A stretch of DNA of 7,629 nucleotides from Candidatus Sodaliphilus limicaballi (GTDB lineage Bacteria > Bacteroidota > Bacteroidia > Bacteroidales > Muribaculaceae). Shown here piece by piece: positions 1 through 5,458 of this stretch; the first letter of the stretch is position 1, and the number at the start of each line of letters is the position of its first letter. The notes beneath the pieces were generated by a model, which saw nothing but the letters and a program-made list of their open reading frames with translations, had not been told where the DNA came from and ran no database searches. Position numbers and translations under genes: made by a program. Location of the stretch: assembly GCA_018065815.1 (NCBI GenBank), contig JAGHSP010000219.1, forward strand, positions 1-7,629. Direction: 5' to 3'.

Positions 1-39
1 GGCGGGATGCGGACGCCTCGGACGCCACGGTTGCTGTTT
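1..39. repeat. 39-bp exact direct repeat, left copy (repeat-unit linker)
   Basis: Bases 1-39 are identical to bases 164-202. In the left copy the sequence runs straight into a complete repeat core (34-153). In the right copy it stops at the start of the core and gives way to the 9-bp minisatellite. This segment is therefore the linker between successive units, and the array probably extends to the left beyond the window. It is GC-rich, with reiterated GGACGCC-like words, and has no coding signal. Confidence 0.9.
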
Positions 40-153
40 CCGACGGCCTGCGGCCATCGGTTACGATGCAATGTGACGACTCCGTCGTCATGGAATTCTA
101 CTGCCGGGGAGGTATCGACGGCTTTTTACCGGCTGGTGACTCTTGTGGATTTT
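34..153. repeat. Long interspersed palindromic repeat, core copy A
   Basis: This is a complete 120-bp core. Aligned by eye to copy B (472-590), it differs by three substitutions and one T insertion in a T-run (positions 123-127). It contains two strong inverted repeats. The first is at 40-60: arms of 9 bases, loop TGC, one C/A mismatch on this strand that becomes a G-U pair in minus-strand RNA. The second is at 74-90: perfect 7-base arms TGACGAC/GTCGTCA around a TCC loop. A weaker GCCGG/CCGGC pair flanks the stretch around 103-133. Open frames through it are broken by the T insertion relative to the other copies, so a coding role is unlikely. I do not recognise a named family; it behaves like a large REP/BIME-type element. 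Confidence 0.85.
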
Positions 154-202
154 CCGCCGCGGAGGCGGGATGCGGACGCCTCGGACGCCACGGTTGCTGT
201 TT
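154..202. repeat. Repeat linker with palindrome and truncated start of a further unit
   Basis: This follows core A directly. It has a small palindrome at 154-168 (CCGCC, loop GCGGA, GGCGG). From 164 it repeats bases 1-39 exactly. The next core would begin at about 197 but is lost after position 202, where a G-rich joint and then the minisatellite replace it. It reads as a unit interrupted or deleted at this junction. Confidence 0.75.
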
Positions 203-217
203 TTGGGGGAGAGGACG

Positions 218-334
218 TTATTATCGTGCTTATCGTTATTATCGTTTATATCGTTATTATCGTTATTATCGCGCTTATCGTTTTGATCGCTTTGATCACT
301 TTTATCGCCTTGATCACTTTTATCGCCTTTATCG
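218..334. repeat. Minisatellite: 13 tandem 9-bp units
   Basis: Thirteen consecutive 9-bp units tile positions 218-334 without a gap. Each ends in ATCG or ATCA. Units 1-7 are mostly TTATTATCG variants. Units 8-13 are of the TTTGATCA/TTTTATCG type and show an 18-bp higher-order period (290-307 and 308-325 match at 17 of 18 positions). Because 9 bp is three codons, several frames stay open: one plus frame gives an Ile/Val/Leu-rich string, another Tyr-Tyr-Arg triplets, and a minus frame Asp-x-x triplets. None has a good start or an independent domain. The structure suggests a slippage-prone locus whose copy number varies between strains. Confidence 0.9.
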
Positions 335-471
335 ACTTGTAGTGCTTTATTACGTTTCCATGGATGCAAAGATAATGCGGTGATTGCAGGGAAGCATTAT
401 CAACCGGGCAAGTGGAGGGCTATATTATGAACGGGGAAGTGCGACCTCTCTGAGGTCGGTAGCGGGAGTGC
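335..471. other. Non-coding spacer between minisatellite and repeat core B
   Basis: This 137-bp segment contains no credible gene. It holds the minus-strand promoter-like palindrome (367-401). A short stretch at 418-428 (GGCTATATTAT) recurs at 776-786 next to copy C, which suggests it is the tail of another degraded unit. A palindrome lies at 442-458 (CGACCTC, loop TCT, GAGGTCG) just ahead of core B. Confidence 0.6.
367..401 (-). promoter_or_regulatory. Possible minus-strand promoter overlapped by an 8-bp inverted repeat
   Basis: Read on the minus strand, bases 374-367 are TATCTTTG, a full match to the Bacteroidota -7 box TAnnTTTG. A TTG lies upstream, but 26 nt away rather than the usual 19-21, so the -33 element is poor. 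A perfect 8-base inverted repeat, GATAATGC at 371-378 and GCATTATC at 394-401, overlaps the -7 box and could be an operator or a hairpin. A transcript from here would enter the 9-bp minisatellite. No proper start codon follows, so any product would be RNA. Motif quality is good on one side only. Confidence 0.35.
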
Positions 472-590
472 CTGTTTCCGACGGCCTGCGGCCATCGGTT
501 ACGATGCAATGTGACGACTTTGTCGTCATGGAATTCTACTGCCGGGGAGATATCGACGGCTTTTACCGGCTGGTGACTCTTGTGGATTTT
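472..590. repeat. Long interspersed palindromic repeat, core copy B
   Basis: This is a 119-bp core matching copy A from end to end, with three substitutions and a one-T deletion. The near-perfect palindrome is at 478-498 and the perfect one at 512-528. The latter keeps both 7-base arms while its loop changes from TCC to TTT. It is preceded by a different linker palindrome (442-458) from those of the other copies. Confidence 0.85.
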
Positions 591-655
591 TACTGTGTGC
601 GGGCTTGGCGAGACGTGTCCGAGGCGGCGCCTCGGAGCACTGGACGCCGCGGTTG
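591..655. repeat. Repeat linker with 8-bp perfect palindrome
   Basis: This is the 65-bp spacer between cores B and C. It contains the strongest hairpin in the array: TCCGAGGC at 618-625, loop GGC, GCCTCGGA at 629-636, a perfect 8-bp stem. Its right end (GACGCCGCGGTTG-like) resembles the linker ahead of copy A, while its left end is unrelated, so linkers appear modular. No gene is present. Confidence 0.75.
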
Positions 656-759
656 CTGTTTCCGACGGCCTGCGGCCATCGGTTACGATGCAATGTGACG
701 ACTCCGTCGTCATGAGATTCTACTGCCGGGGAGGTATCGACGGCTTTTACCGGCTGGTG
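656..759. repeat. Long interspersed palindromic repeat, core copy C (3'-diverged)
   Basis: It matches copy A over about 104 bp, with a GA/AG swap at 714-716 and the T-run deletion shared with copy B, then diverges after the GGCTGGTG motif. The palindromes are at 662-682 (G-U pair in minus-strand RNA) and 696-712 (perfect, TCC loop). The copy ends about 37 bp from the stop codon of the amidase-like gene, which reads toward it. The remaining AT-rich joint (776-793) includes the GGCTATATTAT word shared with 418-428. Confidence 0.8.
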
Positions 760-795
760 CACGACCGTGGATTGCGGCTATATTATATATATGTG

Positions 796-1662
796 CTATT
801 GCATGATGCGGAACACTCGCAGACCTATGTTGTTCTTGCTGTGCAGGAGCATGTCGTACATGTTTTCTTTCTCAATCTGAACTTTGCCTCCCGTCATAGA
901 TGCATCTAGCAGGTAAACCTCTCCCCTCTCGTCCTTGTAAACGATTCCCAGATGCGAGATATCAAGGCCGTCGATCTTTGTCACCAGCCCCACGAAATCG
1001 CCTGTCTTGAGCGCAGCTTTCACGTCTTTGCGTGCCAGCCATTGTTTCTTGATATAAGGCATGCGATGGTTTCGATAACCCATTTCGCACTTGCGTATCT
1101 TCTCGACCATGGCTTCGTCGTCCTTGAGCGAGACGTAACTGTCCTTGTGACGCGACATGAAGTCGATGTTTTTCACCAGGTAAGCACAAGTGGGCACATC
1201 GGGAGTCACTTCTATGAGGTTGCCACGGCTGCGGTTATTCACAATCCACTCGCTGATGTAGTGCAGACGGGTGGAGTAATCGCCCATCTGGCCGTTGCGA
1301 TAGCGCAGGTCCTCAAGGGCCGATGCATAGTCGCGCCAAGATGTGCGTCCGTTGAGCGTGGCGCGGGTGAGTGCATAGAGAGTCTCGACAAACGTTGTGC
1401 AGTCGAGTTGGTCGATATTGATTGTCAGCAATTCGGTTTCACCCTCAAGCGTGTGGGCCACGTAGGGGCGGTCGAGCAGTTCTTGCGCGTAGAATGCTAC
1501 GAGCTGGTTGGGGGTTTTGAGCGAGGCGTTTTGCCCTTTCTCGAGCAAGAGGTTTATTTCAGCCGTGTCCTTGTCGCAATGAAATCGCATCTGCTGCAAC
1601 GACACTGCCTGTGCACACAGCACACAAGCGAATGCTATTATCAATGATAATGTTTTCTTCAT
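796..1662 (-). CDS. DUF1460 family secreted N-acetylmuramoyl-L-alanine amidase-like protein (NlpC/P60 fold)
   Basis: The protein has 288 residues. It starts with a signal peptide (residues 1-19, hydrophobic stretch then AQA, a type I cleavage site), so it should act in the periplasm or outside the cell. Family landmarks are LDCTTFVE at 86-93, with Cys88 as the expected nucleophile; RLHYISEW at 131-138; and GDFVGLVTKIDGLDISHLGIV, whose His237 would complete the Cys-His pair. Members of DUF1460 are NlpC/P60-type cysteine amidases reported to cut between N-acetylmuramic acid and L-alanine, which suggests peptidoglycan turnover or muropeptide scavenging. The ATG at 1662 is chosen because it begins the signal peptide. 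A longer frame from a TTG at 1713 would run through the promoter -33 box and is rejected. It lies 54 nt after the GH9 gene and has its own promoter. The family call is strong; the substrate here is inferred. Confidence 0.9.
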   Translation of the reverse strand: MKKTLSLIIAFACVLCAQAVSLQQMRFHCDKDTAEINLLLEKGQNASLKTPNQLVAFYAQELLDRPYVAHTLEGETELLTINIDQLDCTTFVETLYALTRATLNGRTSWRDYASALEDLRYRNGQMGDYSTRLHYISEWIVNNRSRGNLIEVTPDVPTCAYLVKNIDFMSRHKDSYVSLKDDEAMVEKIRKCEMGYRNHRMPYIKKQWLARKDVKAALKTGDFVGLVTKIDGLDISHLGIVYKDERGEVYLLDASMTGGKVQIEKENMYDMLLHSKNNIGLRVFRIMQ

Positions 1663-1682
1663 AATTATCTTATTTTTCCCAA

Positions 1683-1714
1683 CAAAGTTAATAAAAAAAC
1701 GTTGACTACACAAA
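1683..1714 (-). promoter_or_regulatory. Bacteroidota-type promoter for the amidase-like gene
   Basis: On the minus strand, TTTG at 1714-1711 (-33) and TAACTTTG at 1690-1683 (-7, matching TAnnTTTG) are separated by exactly 20 nt, the preferred spacing for the primary sigma factor of this phylum. Initiation a few bases downstream would give a leader of roughly 15 nt before the ATG at 1662. The -33 box begins right beside the GH9 stop codon (1717-1719). The amidase-like gene can therefore be transcribed independently of the two glycosidase genes. Confidence 0.75.
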
Positions 1715-1716
1715 TA

Positions 1717-3537
1717 TTATCGCTGGGCGGCACCCTCTGCCTGATAGAACGACAACGGAAAAGTGAGCGATGCTGTGCCGTCCATTGTGGGTTCGTTGGT
1801 ACTGTAGTCGTGTGTCACATCGTGATAAACGACGTCGCCAGGCTGAAACTGCTCGTAGGCATTTGAAACCACGTGCGGCATATCGTCGGTGAGGTTTACA
1901 CCCTTGAGACTGCTGAAGATGGTCTCATAAACAGGACCATCAACGAGTCCGCCCGTGGGGATTCCCACGTTTTCAAACACCCAGTTGCTGTGAGGCGCAT
2001 GCGGGTAAACGCCCGAGGCAGGCAGTTCTACCACCATGCTTGTGCCCCACGGATTGCACCCAAACAGCCAGTCGCGCAACGAGCCTTCCATCTCCTCGTA
2101 GGTGCGATCGCCAGTGAGCGTGCGATAGAGTATGCACTGGGTGAGCATGGCAGTGGTGAGGTTATTGCTGCACCATATTCCGGGTATTCCCCACATGAAT
2201 GGATTTGAGTTGGCCTTGGCACGGTCGTGTACACGCTGTATGCCGGTGCGCAGGTTGGAGATGAACTCATTGGCAAGACGGTTGTTGCCTACTTCGCGGC
2301 CCATCTTGGCAAGCTGGTAGTGTCCCATGTTGAGGAAAGGATACCACTGATAGTGGCGAGCGCTGTCGGCGCCCATCCAGGGAGTGATGGGCTCGCGGCG
2401 ACCATATTCCATTGCCTGGTCAATGTACTTCTTGTCGCGTGTCATCCAATAGAGTTCGGCTGCACCCAGTTCCATGTCATCGACCCAGTTGTCTTCTTCA
2501 TATATATAAGGAGAAACCACCGACACCGTCTGGGCATTGCCAGGCATGTCGATCCCCACCTGGTAGGCATCAACAGCTTTTGCACCAATTTTAGAGGCAA
2601 AATCAGGGTAAAACGGACGAAGAATGCTGGACCCCATAGCGAAGTCGCTGGCAAACTTGCCCGCTGTGCTGGCTCCGCCCATAGTGGCATTCATGAATTT
2701 GCCTCGTTGCTGGGGCTTTCCGTTAACGAAATACACAGGACGACCATTATTGGGTCCCCAGCCATAGTCGGCGGGGTCGTCCTTTGGCATCTTGGTGCCT
2801 ATATGGTCGCGGTCGTCGGCTATCTGGTTATATAGTTCGCCTTTCTCGGGATTCATGCGGTCGAGCCAATCGAGCCCCCAGTAGATTTCGTCGATGATGT
2901 CGGGAATGCCATTGGCACCCTCATGGCCGTTGGCCATGTACTTGTCGGTGAACACCGAGGGATTTTGCTGATAGGCAAACATCATCTGGTAAATAGCGTT
3001 GGCCGAAGTTGTGGTGTACTGCAACAAATCGGCGGCATCATGCCATCCGCCACGCACGTCGATGCGCTGGCCCTCCTTGGTGGGGTGATACTTTATATAC
3101 CCGTCCTTCTGATGGCAGCTGTCGCGCTGATATGGATTGTACCCGCATCGCTGCTGACGCATATAGTTGAGCACAAAGTCGGCAGTACCGTCATACACGC
3201 TGCCATCGATAGCAAACGACGGCGAGTGGGCAATGCCCTTGACCTCGATGTGATATTTTCCAGGCTTCACGAAGTCACTGAAATTCAATCTGTAAGTCAC
3301 CGCCATGTGCTGCAATGGACCAGTAGGCTGCGCCATCGCTGACTTATAAACGACCTCGCCGGTGGCGTCGTCCACTAGCTGGAACTCAGTCACATTGACT
3401 TGCTGCTCACTCATGAGCACAGCCACTTTCGTTGCTCGGGGCAAGTATCCAAGTTGATTGATACGCACCCAGGCTTCAGCTTTTGCCACCACGCAGCAGC
3501 AAGCCAAAACAAGTGAAAATATAAATACACGTTTCAT
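1717..3537 (-). CDS. Glycoside hydrolase family 9 enzyme with N-terminal Ig-like domain
   Basis: This is a 606-residue exported glycosidase. Residues 1-20/22 form a signal peptide; a run of Cys at 13-15 makes a lipoprotein possible, but the lipobox is poor. Residues 23-110 match the CelD_N immunoglobulin-like domain (RINQLGYLP at 25-33). The (alpha/alpha)6 catalytic domain follows. RGGWHDAADLLQY at 162-174 carries the Asp pair (Asp167, Asp170), written DAAD instead of the usual DAGD. GCNPWGTSMV precedes the His motif HAPHSNW (His513, His516). NEPTMDGTA near the C-terminus supplies the general acid Glu582. GH9 inverts beta-glycosidic bonds: most members are endoglucanases, but some act as beta-glucosidases or exo-beta-glucosaminidases. 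Pairing with a GH18 keeps a glucosamine-type substrate open. It starts 9 nt after the GH18 stop, so the two are probably co-transcribed. No dockerin or C-terminal sorting domain is visible. Confidence 0.93.
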   Translation of the reverse strand: MKRVFIFSLVLACCCVVAKAEAWVRINQLGYLPRATKVAVLMSEQQVNVTEFQLVDDATGEVVYKSAMAQPTGPLQHMAVTYRLNFSDFVKPGKYHIEVKGIAHSPSFAIDGSVYDGTADFVLNYMRQQRCGYNPYQRDSCHQKDGYIKYHPTKEGQRIDVRGGWHDAADLLQYTTTSANAIYQMMFAYQQNPSVFTDKYMANGHEGANGIPDIIDEIYWGLDWLDRMNPEKGELYNQIADDRDHIGTKMPKDDPADYGWGPNNGRPVYFVNGKPQQRGKFMNATMGGASTAGKFASDFAMGSSILRPFYPDFASKIGAKAVDAYQVGIDMPGNAQTVSVVSPYIYEEDNWVDDMELGAAELYWMTRDKKYIDQAMEYGRREPITPWMGADSARHYQWYPFLNMGHYQLAKMGREVGNNRLANEFISNLRTGIQRVHDRAKANSNPFMWGIPGIWCSNNLTTAMLTQCILYRTLTGDRTYEEMEGSLRDWLFGCNPWGTSMVVELPASGVYPHAPHSNWVFENVGIPTGGLVDGPVYETIFSSLKGVNLTDDMPHVVSNAYEQFQPGDVVYHDVTHDYSTNEPTMDGTASLTFPLSFYQAEGAAQR

Positions 3538-3546
3538 AACAATATA

Positions 3547-4836
3547 TTATTCATAAACTTTTGTCACAGCCTGCCAGCATGCAGTAGCCAGCGTGTAGTC
3601 AATGTCGTCGGCGCCAGCATCCCAGTACATCAGCCCGCGGGCTCGATTAGTGCCAATATAGCGCTCGCCCTTGGCAGCGATGCTCACGACGTTGTCATAA
3701 GAGCCCCAGAACTCACCATTGTAAGTGACATAAGGGCACATAGCATTTTCGTCCCAATTATTGAAATTATATCCCACCGACTGGGGATAGAGGTAGAAAT
3801 CCTTATAATCTATCACCGAGGGTGACGTCTCAAAACTGTGACGAACATAAAACGGTATGCCAAGCACCACTTGCGAGGCATCATACCCGGCATTTTCATA
3901 CTCGGCCAAGGTGCGCTCCATGTCCCAATAAGAACTTGAACTCTGCACCGCCGAGTTGAACCCCCGGTGTCCGCCGCTGGCGTCGTCAAGGTCATAGGTC
4001 ATGACATTGACCCAATCCACATAAGGTTTTATCGCTTTAAGGTCGAAGTACTTCCAACCAGCGCCAGAGCTCTGCCGGCGTTTGTCCATCACATAACCAG
4101 CAATAGTGAGCAGATAGTCGCTGCCGAAAACCGAACGCATGTCCTTAACCAGCATAGTGAAATTGTCAGTATCATTGAGCGGATCGCAAGCAGCACCGCT
4201 CCACGACAGACCAGGCATCTCCCAGTCTAGATCGATGCCGTCGATTTGCCATTTTTTCATGAATGCAACGCAATCAGCAGCAAACTGCTGCCGGTTTGCA
4301 CTACTTGCAGCAATAGCGCTGAATCCTCCATCTTGGCGGTTATCGCTGTTAACCACGGTGTGGGTAAACGATAATAATATTTTTATATCAGGGTTAATAT
4401 TTTTCAGTTCAAGCACTTTCTTGAAAGCAGTGAGGTTGTTGTCGCCCTGTAACTTGAAACCCATGTACACATTGTTTCTCACATAAACCTCTGCAGCAGA
4501 GAAACAAATGTGAGTGACCAGATCCGGACGTGGCAACCTTGCCCTGTAATAGGGTGCATAAGCAAGGCAGATGCGACCATTGACGTCGGTAGGGTTAAGT
4601 ATCTCGTTAATAACTAGATTTAAGTCAGCGATGTCGGTCATTCCATCACTGTTCACATCGCTACGGCCATTATAGACAAGCGCATCAGTTTTGCCTGCAA
4701 TAACATTAATGACAGCATTAACGTCCATCACATCAACAGCACCATTTAAGTCAACATCGCAATGCGAAGCCATTGCCAATCCACAAGAAAGGACAGCAAT
4801 CACACATGAGAAAATCAGTCTGGGTAAAAGTTTCAT
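3547..4836 (-). CDS. Secreted GH18 chitinase-like glycosidase with N-terminal dockerin-type repeats
   Basis: The protein has 429 residues. A signal peptide (1-23, ending AMA) is followed by two dockerin-type calcium-binding repeats, DVDLNGAVDVMDVNAVIN (27-44) and DVNSDGMTDIADLNLVINE (60-78), with Asp/Asn spacing typical of dockerin I. The GH18 barrel occupies about 88-429. The signature DGIDLDWE at 199-206 contains Asp199, Asp202, Asp204 and the catalytic acid Glu206. MTYD at 279-282 and the terminal GLMYW (Trp405) fit the substrate-assisted mechanism of the family. The usual SxGG strand motif is replaced by SFTHT at 156-160. Expected activity is cleavage of beta-1,4 bonds at GlcNAc, as a chitinase or an endo-beta-N-acetylglucosaminidase. 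The start is the ATG at 4836; the in-frame TTG just before it is not needed. It heads a two-gene unit with the GH9 gene. I could not find a convincing promoter in the 50 nt upstream. Confidence 0.93.
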   Translation of the reverse strand: MKLLPRLIFSCVIAVLSCGLAMASHCDVDLNGAVDVMDVNAVINVIAGKTDALVYNGRSDVNSDGMTDIADLNLVINEILNPTDVNGRICLAYAPYYRARLPRPDLVTHICFSAAEVYVRNNVYMGFKLQGDNNLTAFKKVLELKNINPDIKILLSFTHTVVNSDNRQDGGFSAIAASSANRQQFAADCVAFMKKWQIDGIDLDWEMPGLSWSGAACDPLNDTDNFTMLVKDMRSVFGSDYLLTIAGYVMDKRRQSSGAGWKYFDLKAIKPYVDWVNVMTYDLDDASGGHRGFNSAVQSSSSYWDMERTLAEYENAGYDASQVVLGIPFYVRHSFETSPSVIDYKDFYLYPQSVGYNFNNWDENAMCPYVTYNGEFWGSYDNVVSIAAKGERYIGTNRARGLMYWDAGADDIDYTLATACWQAVTKVYE

Positions 4837-4885
4837 CAAAGGAGATTCAAACTAATGGATACGAAAAAAGGTTATTTTAAAAGCA

Positions 4886-4918
4886 GAATCACCCCCGAGA
4901 GTATCCCAGAGGTGATTC
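4886..4918 (-). terminator. Intrinsic terminator of the alpha ribosomal operon
   Basis: On the minus strand, a perfect 8-bp stem (GAATCACC at 4918-4911 pairing with GGTGATTC at 4893-4886) is extended by a weaker U-G and C-G pair. TGCTTTTAAAAT follows, then a TTTTTT run at about 4869-4864. It lies 51 nt after the rplQ stop and before the GH18 gene, where the ribosomal transcript should end. The immediate U-tract is modest, so some read-through into GH18 is possible. Confidence 0.7.
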
Positions 4919-4969
4919 ATATAATGTGTTTACCAGATTCTCTCTGATATCGCGACTTTATGGAAAACT

Positions 4970-5452
4970 TTACTCAGCAGCGGTTTCCTTTACCTCCTCA
5001 ACGGGAGCATCGGCCTTCTTTGTAGAACGGCGGCTGCGGCGAGTAGTCTTCTTCTTAGCGTTATTCTCTTCAGCCTTAGCTGCGAGCATAGCCTCATTGT
5101 AGTCAACGAGCTCAATGAAGCAAGTCTTAGCGTTGTCACCGAGACGGTTGCCAAGCTTCAAGATACGAGTGTAACCACCGGGGCGGTCAGCAATCTTTGC
5201 AGCTATGTTTGTGAACAACTCAGTAACAGCCTCTTTGCTCTGGAGATAGCTGAAAACAACACGGCGAGAAGCAGTAGTGTTGTCCTTTGCGCGGTTGATA
5301 ATGGGCTCAGCGTAAACGCGGAGAGCCTTAGCCTTAGCAAGAGTAGTGAAAATTCTCTTGTGGAGAATCAGCGAAGTTGTCATGTTAGACAACATGGCGT
5401 CGCGGTGAGCTTTCTTGCGGCTTAAGTGATTGAATTTCTTATTATGTCTCAT
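4970..5452 (-). CDS. rplQ: 50S ribosomal protein L17 (bL17)
   Basis: This 160-residue component of the large ribosomal subunit is placed near the peptide exit tunnel in known structures. The N-terminus MRHNKKFNHLSRKKAHRDAM and the PGGYTRI motif at 91-97 are diagnostic. The globular core ends at about residue 122. After it comes a tail, first rich in Lys/Arg (131-145) and then acidic and Ala-rich, longer than the roughly 127-residue E. coli protein; such tails are common in this phylum. The ATG lies 6 nt after the rpoA stop, and it is the last gene of the operon before the terminator at 4886-4918. Confidence 0.98.
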   Translation of the reverse strand: MRHNKKFNHLSRKKAHRDAMLSNMTTSLILHKRIFTTLAKAKALRVYAEPIINRAKDNTTASRRVVFSYLQSKEAVTELFTNIAAKIADRPGGYTRILKLGNRLGDNAKTCFIELVDYNEAMLAAKAEENNAKKKTTRRSRRSTKKADAPVEEVKETAAE

Positions 5453-5458
5453 CGTTAA

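Noticed and set aside
66..762. Open frames on both strands across the repeats, including Asp-x-x, Tyr-Tyr-Arg and Ile/Val-rich repeat peptides
   Set aside because: They come from the repeated DNA; frames are broken between copies by a T-run indel, and starts are weak or absent.
1..790. CRISPR array
   Set aside because: The repeated units are over 100 bp, spacing is irregular (438 and 184 bp), and there are no uniform short repeats with unique spacers.
1..790. Integron attC array
   Set aside because: Palindromes recur, but there are no gene cassettes between them and no paired attC core sites could be identified.
952..1647. 231-codon plus-strand frame opposite the amidase-like gene
   Set aside because: It lies antisense to a clearly recognisable DUF1460 protein and has no family features.
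1663..1713. N-terminal extension of the amidase-like protein from a TTG at 1713
   Set aside because: It would place 17 residues before a normal signal peptide and would overlap the promoter.
4837..4870. Promoter for the GH18 gene (TTAGTTTG at about 4856-4849, minus strand)
   Set aside because: It fails the TAnnTTTG consensus at one base, has no -33 box at 19-21 nt, and would leave almost no leader.
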